Shown: positions 16,829-25,686 of the stretch, one piece after another
Layout: each line of letters opens with the position of its first letter
How positions within the stretch are numbered: position 1 is the first letter of the stretch
Assembly: GCA_963205275.1 (NCBI GenBank)
Contig: CAUJIH010000015.1
Location: 1-64,000, forward strand
Length of the DNA: 64,000 bases
Origin: Verrucomicrobiota bacterium
GTDB taxonomy: Bacteria > Verrucomicrobiota > Verrucomicrobiia > Verrucomicrobiales > DEV007
Direction of reading: 5' to 3'
Made by a program: the position numbers and the translations under genes
Notes under the pieces: model-generated
Told to the model about the DNA's origin: nothing
Seen by the model: the letters and a program-made list of their open reading frames with translations, nothing else
Database searches by the model: none

Positions 16829-17860
16829 TCAGTTTTTCGCCGGAGGAGTGTCCGGGCCATCGGCGGGAAGCTCGGGCTGGCGGATGAAGTCGTGGTCGAT
16901 GCGACCTTTGAGAGAACCGAGGAAAGTGATGATGGACTTGATGTCTGCATCGGAAAGTTGCCGTCCGAGCTGATACTCAGCCATCGCAGCGACCATGTCT
17001 TCGAGCTTCGCGACGGATCCGTCGTGGAGATAGGGAGCGGTTTCGGTGATATTTCGCAGGGTCGGGACTTTGAAGAAGTGCTTGTCTGCTTCGTTGCCCG
17101 TCGCATCAAAGCGTCCGAGGTCTTTGGTGGGGAATTCTTTTACGAGACCAAGTTTCTGGAAGAGGTGACCGCCCACTCCCATCCCGTTATGACAGACGGT
17201 GCATCCGGTGGATACGAAAAGATTGAGTCCTTCCTTTTCCGCATCGGTCAACGCGGCGTCATCCCCTCTCAGGAAGTCGTCGAAGCGGGAAGGCGTCATG
17301 AGTTTACGCTCGAACGCTCCGATTGCTTTGCCCACGTTTTCATAAGTGATGGGATCTTTGGAATCGGGGAAAGCCTTGGAAAAGTCCGCGACGTAGCCCG
17401 GAATGGATTTCAGGACGCGAACAACATAGTCTCCGTCCGGCATTCCCATCTCGATGGGATTCGTGACAGGACCGACTGCCTGAGCCTCGACATCGGCGGC
17501 ACGACCATCCCAGAACTGAGCGATCTGGATCGCTGCATTATAGACGGTGGGGGCGGAGCGTCCGCCCTGTTGCTCGTGAATGCCCGTGGAAACGGGAGCG
17601 CCGTCATCGCCGAAGCTTTCGAGATCGTGACAGGTGTTACAGGAGACTTTTCGGTTGAGCGAAAGGCGGGTATCGTAAAAAAGCATACGCCCGAGATCGA
17701 CCTTTTCTTTCGTAACAGGATTCTGAGGGTTTTCTGCTACGTCCGTCAGGGGTTGGAACATCCCCAGTGCCGCACGATTGACTACGGTTTCAGCGTTTGC
17801 GTGAGGAATCGTGAGAAGGCCAAGGGCAGCAGAGGAGAAGAGAATCGATTTCCAAGTCAT
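16829..17860 (-). CDS. dihaem cytochrome c peroxidase
   Basis: The 343-residue protein starts with a signal peptide ending ANAE at about residue 24 and carries two c-type haem motifs, CNTCH (74-78) and CTVCH (220-224). GRMLFYDTRLS before the first motif, WDGRAADVEAQA in the middle and KVPTLRNITETAPYLHDG near the end are typical of bacterial CcpA/MauG-type peroxidases. It would reduce hydrogen peroxide to water in the periplasm with electrons from a small cytochrome or copper protein. It is convergent with the kinase gene (24 bases between stops) and about 77 bases downstream of the glycosyltransferase. Confidence 0.93.
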   Translation of the reverse strand: MTWKSILFSSAALGLLTIPHANAETVVNRAALGMFQPLTDVAENPQNPVTKEKVDLGRMLFYDTRLSLNRKVSCNTCHDLESFGDDGAPVSTGIHEQQGGRSAPTVYNAAIQIAQFWDGRAADVEAQAVGPVTNPIEMGMPDGDYVVRVLKSIPGYVADFSKAFPDSKDPITYENVGKAIGAFERKLMTPSRFDDFLRGDDAALTDAEKEGLNLFVSTGCTVCHNGMGVGGHLFQKLGLVKEFPTKDLGRFDATGNEADKHFFKVPTLRNITETAPYLHDGSVAKLEDMVAAMAEYQLGRQLSDADIKSIITFLGSLKGRIDHDFIRQPELPADGPDTPPAKN

Positions 17861-17937
17861 AGGTAAGAGATAGGGGTATCAGATGACTGTCGTTTGCGAA
17901 AAATTGGTTGTCAATTGTAAAGGGGTGATGAAGAACC

Positions 17938-18936
17938 TCACGACAGGCGCTGCGAGAGAACTCTCTGATATTGCTGAAGCAGGTGGCGAGCCGTGGTGAG
18001 CCAGTCGTATTCTTTGGCACGCTGACGGGCAGCGACGGACCATGCGGAGCGATCCGGTAGCCGGAAAATGTCCTCCATGGCAGCGGTGAAGGTCGTGGGA
18101 GCAGAGTCCGGCGGGAGCAGCCAACCGCAAGTCCCGTCGATGATCAAATCTTGGGGACCAGTTGCTCGGTGCGCGAGAACGGGAATTCCCGCAGCCATCG
18201 CTTCGAGCAGGACGATGCCTTGGGTGTCTCTCAGGGAAGCGAAGGCGAATAAATCCATGGCGGCGTAGGCATCGGCGATCTGGTCATCAGGCAGATAGCC
18301 GAGGATGCGAAGCCTATCGGCGGCACCCGTGGCAGCGAATTCTGCCATGAGAGCTGACTTTTCACTCCCCTCACCACAGATGAGGGCGTAGGAATGGGGA
18401 TGACGGGTGAGGAAAATGGAAAGGGCTGAGGAAAGATAGGAAATGCGCTTCGATGGGATGAGGCGACCCAGGTGTCCGATGACGAAGGAATCCTGCGGAA
18501 TGCCATGATTTCTGCGAAAGGATGGACCGTCTCCACGGGCGAAGACATCGACTTCGATTCCGGTGGGAACGACGGCGATGGCTGCGGTGACTCCCTGCCT
18601 TTGAATCAACTCCGCGATGCTAGGCGTGGGAGCGATGACGAAATCACAGTGATTCGAATAGCTTACCGCCGCAGATGGATTTTCAAAATCGATGCTGTGA
18701 TGCGTCAGGACGAGAGGCAAATTCCGTTCGCTGGCGAAACGAAAGGCCGCCGTACCTGCTCCGACATGACTGTGGGCATGGACGAGGTCGGGAGCGAAAT
18801 CTTGGAGTTCTTCGGCCTTTTCGACAAGCGCGACCTCCTCTCCGAGAGCGCGTAGTCCCTTAGCGAAGAGATCGACCGAACGAATCGTGCCGTCCACTCC
18901 GTCTTCGGGCGGATTGGAGAAGAATGCGACACGCAT
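17938..18936 (-). CDS. glycosyltransferase family 4
   Basis: The 332-residue GT-B protein has an N-terminal MRVAFFSNPPEDGVDGTIRS, DLVHAHSHVGAGTAAF and PLVLTHHSIDFENP in the acceptor half, and GHLGRLIPSKRISYL and the donor-binding EX7E motif around DTQGIVLLEAMAAGIPVL in the second half. It transfers a sugar from an NDP donor with retention. The nature of donor and acceptor cannot be deduced. It starts 16 bases after the ceramidase-like gene, so the two are probably one transcript, which may hint at glycolipid metabolism. Confidence 0.88.
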   Translation of the reverse strand: MRVAFFSNPPEDGVDGTIRSVDLFAKGLRALGEEVALVEKAEELQDFAPDLVHAHSHVGAGTAAFRFASERNLPLVLTHHSIDFENPSAAVSYSNHCDFVIAPTPSIAELIQRQGVTAAIAVVPTGIEVDVFARGDGPSFRRNHGIPQDSFVIGHLGRLIPSKRISYLSSALSIFLTRHPHSYALICGEGSEKSALMAEFAATGAADRLRILGYLPDDQIADAYAAMDLFAFASLRDTQGIVLLEAMAAGIPVLAHRATGPQDLIIDGTCGWLLPPDSAPTTFTAAMEDIFRLPDRSAWSVAARQRAKEYDWLTTARHLLQQYQRVLSQRLS

Positions 18937-18952
18937 CAGAGACGCTCGATTC

Positions 18953-20341
18953 TCAGGGTGCGAGTAATTTCCGAATCGCCGCCATCATTCTCTCCTCCAT
19001 CCCCGGAGCGACCCAGCCCCAGGAGTTCATGTTGGTGTCGCCTTCGGCCCAAGCACGTTCCGGCGGGAGGTAACCGGCGGGAGCATCTCCGTATCCGAGG
19101 GTTACGACGAAGTTGTCTCCACCCATTTTTTGTGCCGCGAGCTGATACTCCAGATAGATCTCTCCGGGCAACAGAAGCAGGCTGGCATCTCCTCCGTTGA
19201 AGCGTAGGGCGGGTAGATCGATTCGATAGTTGGGGTCATCCGCTCGCTTTCGCCAACTCAGACCGATCGCTGCCATGCCATGGGCCTTCGCATCTCCCTT
19301 TTTCGCGAGCGTTGCCTCCAACTCTTCCTTGCTCAGTCCATTGTCATTTCGAGGTTCCAATCTTACTTTTTCCAAACGAAACTCCATATTTTTCAGTGGT
19401 TCGCGTTTCGTATCGGCGAAGGCTTTCACCATTCCTTCCTCCAGACGCGAGGCCAGCACCTGGCGATTGGCAGGATCTCCGTCGTTGTATTTCCCGGCAG
19501 CCAAATTGCCGCTACAGCCTGAAGCGTAGATCTGTAAAGTAGTGCGATCCGCCTCCTGTCGGGCGGCTCGTGCGATTCCTGGGAAGTCAGAACCTGCGAG
19601 GGCAGTTCCGTAATAGCTCATGGGGTGGACTGCATACACATTGAGCACGACCAGTGCGTGGTCTCCATTCCAGAAACTGAGCGCTCGCAGCCAAGGATCG
19701 ATCAGTCCCTCCTCTGCGTTTTTCGTCTCATCATCCGTACTGCGGCTCATTCGACGATGCTTAATCGTGCCATCTGCCAAGACGTAGCGACGATTCGAAG
19801 CGACCTTCTCCACCTTGCCCTTTCCCCATCCGATATCAGTAACGGTTTGAGCTGAGGGTAAGGCATCTCGCAGAGCCTTTGCTACTCCCTGCACCGCTTT
19901 CTCATGGAAGTCCAAATCGATCACCTGATGCGGTGAACCAGCAGCCAAGCGGATGCGCTCTGCCTCCAGATCGGCGAGAGGTGTATCGTGCTGATGGACA
20001 GAGGAGACGAGCACCCGCTCGCGCACCGTTCCCGCAGCTTCGGCGAGAACATCGCGCCAGCGATCATACGCATCATTCCGAATCTCAGACCAGTCCACTG
20101 CGCAATATACGACCGGTTTCTCATTTCCCGGCGGGATGAGAACGAAGCCGCGAGCCTCTAGGGGAGAATCAACCCCCTTCGAGAGAAGCCAGTGGCCAGT
20201 GAAGAGCATGTGGCCAATCGGTGGTGTCACATCGGCGGAAAAAGTCGCCAGCCGAAAAGGTGGCTCGGATGAGTTAGAGGACTCCGCTCGAAGTCCGAAA
20301 GAGGTGATTAGCAGGAATAGGGCAAGAATCCAAGAACGCAT
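18953..20341 (-). CDS. secreted neutral/alkaline ceramidase-like hydrolase
   Basis: The 462-residue protein starts with a signal peptide (WILALFLLITSFGLRAESS). It then has FSADVTPPIGHMLFTGHW, the start of the neutral/alkaline non-lysosomal ceramidase N-terminal domain. LVSSVHQHDTPLADLEA matches the region with the metal-binding histidine pair, and IYASGCSGNLAAGKYNDGD resembles the catalytic-serine loop. The family includes ceramidases and many related hydrolases of unknown substrate, which are abundant in Planctomycetota and Verrucomicrobiota. The C-terminal ceramidase beta-domain is absent. True ceramide activity is not proven. Confidence 0.78.
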   Translation of the reverse strand: MRSWILALFLLITSFGLRAESSNSSEPPFRLATFSADVTPPIGHMLFTGHWLLSKGVDSPLEARGFVLIPPGNEKPVVYCAVDWSEIRNDAYDRWRDVLAEAAGTVRERVLVSSVHQHDTPLADLEAERIRLAAGSPHQVIDLDFHEKAVQGVAKALRDALPSAQTVTDIGWGKGKVEKVASNRRYVLADGTIKHRRMSRSTDDETKNAEEGLIDPWLRALSFWNGDHALVVLNVYAVHPMSYYGTALAGSDFPGIARAARQEADRTTLQIYASGCSGNLAAGKYNDGDPANRQVLASRLEEGMVKAFADTKREPLKNMEFRLEKVRLEPRNDNGLSKEELEATLAKKGDAKAHGMAAIGLSWRKRADDPNYRIDLPALRFNGGDASLLLLPGEIYLEYQLAAQKMGGDNFVVTLGYGDAPAGYLPPERAWAEGDTNMNSWGWVAPGMEERMMAAIRKLLAP

Positions 20342-20439
20342 GACACTATGTTACTCCCGTCCGGCTTATCCATACGAGAAATTTCTCTGCGTGAGTGCGC
20401 CGGATTCGAGTGACTCAAATTAACCGACTCAAATCGACC

Positions 20440-21273
20440 CTATCCAAGAATCGCCTCCATCATCCGCAATGCCTGAAGATTGCGTTTCACGTCATGGACG
20501 CGATGAAGCTTCACTCCCTTTTCGGTCGCCCAGGCAGTGACCGCCACCGTCGCCCAGTCGCGATCTTTCGCCGTCACGCCTTGGGCGTAATGTCGCAGAA
20601 AGGATTTTCGAGAGACGCCGAGTAAGATCGGACGATCTGCGATGGTGTAGCGAGGGAGGTCATGCAGGATGCTGAGATTGTGCTCGACGGTTTTCCCGAA
20701 TCCTATCCCTGGATCGAAGACGACTCGCTCTGGGTCGACTCCTGCGGAGGTGAGCGCATCGAATCGCTCGCGAAAGAATTCGGTAATCTCACCGCAGAGA
20801 TCGGCATAAACCGGCGATTCCTGCATGGTGCGCGGAGTCCCCCGCATGTGCATGACCACCAGACCAGCAGAGGCGTCAGCCGCAGCCTCAATCATCGCAG
20901 CATCGCGAAAGCCGCGCACGTCGTTGATCACCTTCGCTCCAGCTCGGATCGCCTCGCGGGCAACCCCTGGCTTACAGGTGTCCACCGATATGATCGCGGA
21001 CGGAAAGTCCATCACCAGGCCCTCGATGACGGGGAGGACACGACGCTTTTCCTCCTCTTCCGAGACTTCTTTGGCTCCGGGCCGAGTGGATTCTCCGCCG
21101 ACATCAATGAACGCAGCACCTTCCGCGATCATGCTTCGGGCGTGTTCCAACGCCATCTCGTGCGTGGCGAAATCGCCGCCATCTGAGAATGAGTCAGGGG
21201 TTACATTGACGATCCCCATCACCTCGCCGCATCGGGTGAGATCCAGAATCCTGTCCGCGCAACGCCAGATCAT
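20440..21273 (-). CDS. folP: dihydropteroate synthase
   Basis: The 277-residue TIM-barrel enzyme joins 6-hydroxymethyl-dihydropterin diphosphate to 4-aminobenzoate in folate synthesis. All main motifs are present: MGIVNVTPDSFSDGG, FIDVGGESTRPGA, SVDTCKPGVAREA, KVINDVRGF, VVMHMRGTPRTMQ, VFDPGIGFGKTVEHN and LLGVSRKSFL. The ATG at 21273 begins about 18 residues before the first motif, as usual; the frame extends 43 codons upstream without resembling the family. It lies 43 bases after bioB, suggesting a small vitamin-cofactor operon. Confidence 0.95.
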   Translation of the reverse strand: MIWRCADRILDLTRCGEVMGIVNVTPDSFSDGGDFATHEMALEHARSMIAEGAAFIDVGGESTRPGAKEVSEEEEKRRVLPVIEGLVMDFPSAIISVDTCKPGVAREAIRAGAKVINDVRGFRDAAMIEAAADASAGLVVMHMRGTPRTMQESPVYADLCGEITEFFRERFDALTSAGVDPERVVFDPGIGFGKTVEHNLSILHDLPRYTIADRPILLGVSRKSFLRHYAQGVTAKDRDWATVAVTAWATEKGVKLHRVHDVKRNLQALRMMEAILG

Positions 21274-21316
21274 TTCGTCGATTCCGCCAGACTCGCGGCA
21301 GCGGCATCCGCTCGAC

Positions 21317-22321
21317 TCACGCCAACGCGGGCGAGAGTGGACGAGATTCGTCCGGCTGTGGTGCCTCCAAATGGAGATTGGGCTCGAGCGGCTTGAGTCC
21401 AAGTTTCGCCATCAAAGCGAGATCGGCCTTCGCCTGCGGATTTCCTGTCGTAAGAAGTTTTTCTCCGTAGAAAATCGAATTCGCTCCGGCAAAGAAACAG
21501 AGAGCCTGGAGTTCCTGATTCATCTGCAATCGTCCCGCCGCCAAGCGGACTTTTGCCTTCGGCAGTGCGATGCGCGCAAGGGCGATCATGCGAACGATCT
21601 CGAAGGAATCAACCTGATGAGAGTCATCAGAATCTCCCATGGGCGTCCCAGCGATCGGAACCAGGGAGTTGATCGGCACGCTCTCCGGCTGTGGATTGAA
21701 GCTACTGAGGACTTCCAGCATCCGCAGCCGATCATCTCGTCCCTCCCCTAGACCCAAAATCCCGCCGCAACAGACGGAAATACCTGCGTCCTGCACATGG
21801 CGCAGCGTGTTTAGTCGATCCTGGAAAGTGTGGGTGGTGACAATGTCCGGATAATGTTCAGGCGAGGTGTCGATATTGTGATTGTAAGCGGTTACCCCCG
21901 CCTGCTTCAGCTTGACCGCCTCGGTTTCGCCGAGTTCTCCCAGTGTCGTGCAGACTTCCATGCCCAGCCTGCTGACACTGGAGACGATATCGAGCACTTT
22001 CTCGAAACGCTGAGTCCCGTCACGCAGACCTTTCCACGCCGCGCCCATACAGAAGCGCGTGGCCCCTTGGCTCTTGGCCAAGTGCGCCTGTTGCAAGACC
22101 TCATCCTTGTCCATCAGGCTCTCGGCGGAGACTCCGGTGGAATAGCGTGCCGATTGTGCACAGTAGGAGCAATCCTCCGAACAACCTCCTGTTTTAATGC
22201 TGAGGAGGGTGCAGAGCTGAACTTCGTTCTTCGGCCAGTGAGCCTCGTGTACCTTACGAGCGCGCTGGATGAGATCGAAAAGAGGGAGATTGTAGAGTTG
22301 GGAAAGTTCGTCGAACTGCAT
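21317..22321 (-). CDS. bioB: biotin synthase
   Basis: The 334-residue radical SAM enzyme inserts sulfur into dethiobiotin. The [4Fe-4S] motif is in TGGCSEDCSYCAQSARY (C-x3-C-x2-C). AWKGLRDGTQRFE, YNHNIDTSPEHYPDI, CCGGILGLGEGRDDR and the C-terminal GANSIFYGEKLLTTGNP match BioB from end to end. I chose the ATG at 22321 (MQFDELSQLYN); a TTG at 22387 would add 22 residues that do not look conserved. It precedes folP on the same strand. Confidence 0.95.
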   Translation of the reverse strand: MQFDELSQLYNLPLFDLIQRARKVHEAHWPKNEVQLCTLLSIKTGGCSEDCSYCAQSARYSTGVSAESLMDKDEVLQQAHLAKSQGATRFCMGAAWKGLRDGTQRFEKVLDIVSSVSRLGMEVCTTLGELGETEAVKLKQAGVTAYNHNIDTSPEHYPDIVTTHTFQDRLNTLRHVQDAGISVCCGGILGLGEGRDDRLRMLEVLSSFNPQPESVPINSLVPIAGTPMGDSDDSHQVDSFEIVRMIALARIALPKAKVRLAAGRLQMNQELQALCFFAGANSIFYGEKLLTTGNPQAKADLALMAKLGLKPLEPNLHLEAPQPDESRPLSPALA

Positions 22322-22399
22322 GGAGAAATGATTCCGGATTCCGTCGGTGCCTTTAATCTGATCACGGAATCGTGAGATTGCACCCAAATATCTCGAAAA

Positions 22400-23131
22400 T
22401 CAACTCGTCCACCGTCCACCCGCTCCTACGAAGGGCAGAGAGCCTTTCCAAGTATCCGAGTAGTCGGTCTTTCCAATGGCACCGATCATCTTTACGCCCG
22501 TCGCTCTTTTCCAAGCGGCGGAGAAGGACTCTCCACTGTGACAGCCCCAGCTCTTACAATAGGCACCTTTCGCAAAGACTCGCTTATTGATTTTTTTCAG
22601 ATCAGCCTCGTGGAAATAGGTCTCTGAGGCTCCGAGGATGTGGTTACTGTAGTCGAAGACGAAGCAGTATTTGTTCGAGTGTGCGAAAATTTCGAAGCCC
22701 GATACTTTGATTGATCGCCGATCCTGTCCGGAATTTATATAATTGATCAATTCATCCGTAGTGGAGAACCACACGAGACGAATTTTATATTTATCCCGCA
22801 CACTTTCGATATTCGCGATCAGCGGCTGGCCATCCTCAGTCTGGCGGGTTTCGTAGCCCGGTCGATAGACCAGCCAAGTGATATTGATGGCACCATTCGT
22901 AGCCTTTTGCAATTGCTCGACCCGATATCGAGCCGTTCGGATGAAATTGCCCCACCAGCGATCATGTCGATGAGCCTCTCGCCTATATTGCTCCTGTGAG
23001 ATGAGGGCTGGACCACCGGAGACGATGATGTACTCATCGTTGGGATTGAGTGCAGCGACAGCATTTCCCGACGCGAGTGCCAGAAGAGAGGCAGGGAGCG
23101 CAGCGAGGGTAAAGCGACGTCGTGTCATCAT
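22400..23131 (-). CDS. secreted protein of unknown function with WGCHSGES motif
   Basis: The product of about 243 residues begins MMTRRRFTLAALPASLLALASGNAVA, a signal peptide with a twin-arginine look. The mature part has alternating strand/helix segments, for example EYIIVSGGPALISQEQYRRE and KVSGFEIFAHSNKYCFVFDY, and near the end KSWGCHSGESFSAAWKRATG followed by MIGAIGKTDYSDTW. The Cys-His and Ser in that motif could be catalytic, but I do not recognise the family. The gene begins 32 bases after the amidase gene and probably shares its transcript, suggesting an envelope or peptidoglycan role. The frame extends upstream into the amidase gene; that part was excluded. Confidence 0.6.
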   Translation of the reverse strand: MMTRRRFTLAALPASLLALASGNAVAALNPNDEYIIVSGGPALISQEQYRREAHRHDRWWGNFIRTARYRVEQLQKATNGAINITWLVYRPGYETRQTEDGQPLIANIESVRDKYKIRLVWFSTTDELINYINSGQDRRSIKVSGFEIFAHSNKYCFVFDYSNHILGASETYFHEADLKKINKRVFAKGAYCKSWGCHSGESFSAAWKRATGVKMIGAIGKTDYSDTWKGSLPFVGAGGRWTS

Positions 23132-23163
23132 GCTTGCAATACTCACCCCGATTCTTCTCCGGG

Positions 23164-23982
23164 TCAACTCAGACCCACCAACTCGACGATGCTCTGCCAA
23201 AAACGCTGGACCAGTCGGCTCCTTCGATCCTCCTCTGACTTTTTCTGTTGCTGCTGCTTTGCCGCCTCCTCATAGAACAGAATGCGCTGATAATGTCGCT
23301 GCACGCGACCCACGAACCAGCGCCATGTCGTGCCCGGCTTCCCGTTTTCCAAGAGAAAGTGGGGACAGTTCTTGTTCGCTGGCTTATAGCCCTCTCGTGG
23401 CCAATCGTAATGCGGTCGGACATTCTCGATCGGAATTTGATTCCGATACATCAGGAGAGCGGCGAGTTCCGCCGTGCGCTCCATCGTGGCGAGCTGGTTA
23501 TTCCCCTTGTGTTCGCACATCTCGATCCCAATGGAGTACCGATTCCCCGGTCCATCAAAATCTGCGTGTTCTCCGCGCTCGTTCGTCGGCAGATGCTGGA
23601 TCACAGTGTCGCCCTGCACCGTGAAGTGCCAGCATAGATAGCCGCAGACGCCTCCGCGCAGCGCTCCCTTTTTCAAGGCCTTCGCATGAGCAAAGGCGTC
23701 ACCGGTGTAATTCTGGGTGCTGTGAATAGTGATGTAACGAGGAGTCATCTCGCGATGAAGTCGACGTCCATATTTCCCATCGGGAATCAAATCGACTTTC
23801 AGGTTCAGATCCTTTTCGGCACTCTCCGGATTCCAAGGGGTCTTCGCCACGGCTCCCATTTCTCGCTCCCAAATCTGGGCTTTCCCAGAGGATGCGGTGC
23901 TTCGATTTGAATTGCACGAGACCACGATCAACAGGCTCACGCCTCCAAGAATGGGAAAAAGGGGAACAATCAGTCGTTTCAT
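23164..23982 (-). CDS. N-acetylmuramoyl-L-alanine amidase lipoprotein
   Basis: The 272-residue product has an N-terminal hydrophobic stretch ending in VVSC, a lipobox at about residue 22, so it is probably an outer-membrane lipoprotein. The domain is Amidase_2/PGRP-like: ITIHSTQNYTGDAFAHA supplies the first zinc histidine, CGYLCWHFTVQGDTVIQHLP a second region, SIGIEMCEHKG the conserved strand, and VRPHYDWPREGYKPANKNCPHF the last histidine, the KNCP lysine and cysteine. It cleaves the lactyl-amide bond between muramic acid and the stem peptide. A coiled, basic tail (EEAAKQQQQKKSEEDRR) follows. The ATG at 23982 starts directly at the lipoprotein signal. Confidence 0.88.
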   Translation of the reverse strand: MKRLIVPLFPILGGVSLLIVVSCNSNRSTASSGKAQIWEREMGAVAKTPWNPESAEKDLNLKVDLIPDGKYGRRLHREMTPRYITIHSTQNYTGDAFAHAKALKKGALRGGVCGYLCWHFTVQGDTVIQHLPTNERGEHADFDGPGNRYSIGIEMCEHKGNNQLATMERTAELAALLMYRNQIPIENVRPHYDWPREGYKPANKNCPHFLLENGKPGTTWRWFVGRVQRHYQRILFYEEAAKQQQQKKSEEDRRSRLVQRFWQSIVELVGLS

Positions 23983-23988
23983 AAATTT

Positions 23989-24003
23989 ACACCGTCTCGG
24001 TGT
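23989..24003 (-). promoter_or_regulatory. short hairpin just upstream of the amidase start
   Basis: In the mRNA sense ACACCG and CGGTGT form a perfect 6-base-pair stem with a three-base loop. It ends six bases before the amidase ATG, where a ribosome binding site would lie, and no other Shine-Dalgarno sequence is visible. It could influence translation start or mRNA stability. Chance occurrence cannot be excluded. Confidence 0.4.
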
Positions 24004-24019
24004 GAATGAATGGACGGAT

Positions 24020-24048
24020 AAGATAGGCTTTTGAAACAAAATTTACAA
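24020..24048 (-). promoter_or_regulatory. candidate sigma70 promoter for the amidase gene
   Basis: On the minus strand TTGTAA (24048-24043) and TATCTT (24025-24020) are separated by 17 bases, within an A+T-rich gap between the glyoxalase and amidase genes. The transcript would start about 30 bases before the amidase ATG and would carry the hairpin at 23989-24003. Assigned by eye only. Confidence 0.4.
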
Positions 24049-24148
24049 ATTTATTTAGATTATTTTAAACTTTTCTAAAATTTGAGAATCAATTTCCATG
24101 AGATGCTTTATGATCAAGCTCCATCTGCCGTGAGACAAAAATTCTCGT

Positions 24149-24529
24149 CTATCGTTCAAGAATCTCCACCTCGTAGCCATCTGGATCGGTGACGAAGGCC
24201 ATTTTTCTCTTCGCTCCAGAAGGGAAACTTTCCCGCCAGTCGGAAGGCCAAATCTCAATGCCAGCCTTTTCCAGAGTATCACAATAGGCGATGATGTCCG
24301 GGACTCCCAGCGCGGTGTGCATCAGATCTTCGGGAAAATTTACCTTGTATTCGGGGGAGTGGCAGAGTTCGAGAAAGTGCTCGTTCCCCTCCAGTTCCAG
24401 AAAGGCGAGTTGATTGCCCGCCGGAGATTTGTCGTCACGCTTCGTCAGTAGGAAGCCGAGAGTCTCATAAAAAGCGATGGACTTCGAAAGATCGGCGACG
24501 CGGATACGGGTGTGGAGAAACTTAATCAT
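24149..24529 (-). CDS. gloA: lactoylglutathione lyase-like VOC protein (glyoxalase I)
   Basis: The 126-residue vicinal-oxygen-chelate protein starts FLHTRIRVADLSKSIAFYE with a metal-ligand histidine. It has the second-module HTALGVPDIIAYCDTLEKAG, and ends AFVTDPDGYEVEILER with the ligand glutamate. FLELEGNEHFLELCHS carries the central glutamate. It fits GloA, which converts the hemithioacetal of methylglyoxal and a thiol to the lactoyl thioester. The gene stands alone; other small VOC lyases are the alternative. Confidence 0.88.
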   Translation of the reverse strand: MIKFLHTRIRVADLSKSIAFYETLGFLLTKRDDKSPAGNQLAFLELEGNEHFLELCHSPEYKVNFPEDLMHTALGVPDIIAYCDTLEKAGIEIWPSDWRESFPSGAKRKMAFVTDPDGYEVEILER

Positions 24530-24588
24530 GCAGAGCGGAATATCGTACCAACAGGGAATTGGTCAACCGAACGCACCGAATCCCCTCA

Positions 24589-25497
24589 TCATGGTTTCAG
24601 CGACTGCGCGAGAGCTTTGGCCGACTCTTCCCACGTGGCGGGGTCCGCCTTGTCGTAGGAGCCGAAGGAAGTGACCATCCGCCAAGTTCCATCGAAGGCT
24701 TCTGGCATTTTCTTTCCGGCGGTAAAACACTTGAGATAATACTTCCGATAGGTGCCAGGCACGTTCCAGATCATGGAGAGATTCCCCGCTTCCTCCGGGG
24801 CCTGAAGCAAGCGTGAAACTGCGAACTGACCGCTGACAGGCTCTCGTACTGCCATCCAGTCCACTCGACGGTCGATGTAGTGCTTTTTCACCACGTCTTC
24901 TGAATCAAGGAGAGCGCCGGCTTCCACTTTCTGCGGATCAGAATCGCTCGCTGCAAGAAAAGCGTCCACCGTAGGTTCCCACGCGTGCATGAAGTGGTAG
25001 ATCAAATTCAGCGGCGCTGCCTTTGCGGTGTTCACACGCGTCGTTTCGATGACTTTCCCGTCCCTGATCTCGATCTCACAGTGCAGGGAAAAATCGCGGA
25101 TCATCGATTCACGCACGAATCGGAAGGTCTTGCCACTCAGTTCAGCAGTCGGTTCCGTGATCGCATTGCCATCGAGAAAGAAACTGAGAGACGTGAGCTT
25201 TTCCGGCTCATTCTCGTGATGATTCGTGCCGATGAATCCAACTCCTGTGAAGTTAAAGACCGTTCCGTAGGCACTCTTCGAAGTCGTCATCGGCTGCCCG
25301 CGGAAGTCGATACGTCCCGGCGTCCACTGAGAGGACTGACGCAACATCAGCGTCACTTCGCCACAGGTAACGGTAATCGTCGGTAGATTCGGTCCAAGAT
25401 TCGGTACGAACGGCGCTTTTCTTACTGTCGCAGTCTGTGCGGAAACAGACGAAGCTACCAGGAAAGACAAGAGCAATAGCCTGAGGTGAGAGATCAT
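24589..25497 (-). CDS. secreted protein of unknown function
   Basis: The 302-residue product begins with a signal peptide (MISHLRLLLLSFLVASSVSAQ). The rest is predicted mostly beta: VTCGEVTLMLRQSSQW, GTVFNFTGVGFIGTNHHEN, SLHCEIEIRDGKVIETTRV, and YRKYYLKCFTAGKKMP. The GVGFIGTNHHENEPEKL and LIYHFMHAWEPT segments resemble sugar-mutarotase-like sheets seen in planctomycete and verrucomicrobial secreted proteins, but I cannot name a family. The frame remains open upstream, past the signal-peptide methionine, and was trimmed to it. It is divergent from proS, with about 190 bases between starts. Confidence 0.6.
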   Translation of the reverse strand: MISHLRLLLLSFLVASSVSAQTATVRKAPFVPNLGPNLPTITVTCGEVTLMLRQSSQWTPGRIDFRGQPMTTSKSAYGTVFNFTGVGFIGTNHHENEPEKLTSLSFFLDGNAITEPTAELSGKTFRFVRESMIRDFSLHCEIEIRDGKVIETTRVNTAKAAPLNLIYHFMHAWEPTVDAFLAASDSDPQKVEAGALLDSEDVVKKHYIDRRVDWMAVREPVSGQFAVSRLLQAPEEAGNLSMIWNVPGTYRKYYLKCFTAGKKMPEAFDGTWRMVTSFGSYDKADPATWEESAKALAQSLKP

Positions 25498-25686
25498 GTG
25501 ATACACGAGACAGGAAACTAATTCCCCTGAGAGAGCAAGGTGCGAGTTTCCGGAAAACTGCAGGAATACTGGGCTTCGTTTTTCTACATCGTCCCTATTT
25601 CCCTGCTGGCAATCCGACGTGGACTGGATACGGTTCAAGGTGAGAGTTTACCCTCTCTCGTTTGCCCCGCCCATCTCGCCCATCTT

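Noticed and set aside
16892-17866. Open frame of 324 codons on the plus strand opposite the cytochrome c peroxidase
   Set aside because: The peroxidase has two haem motifs and a signal peptide; the opposite frame has none.
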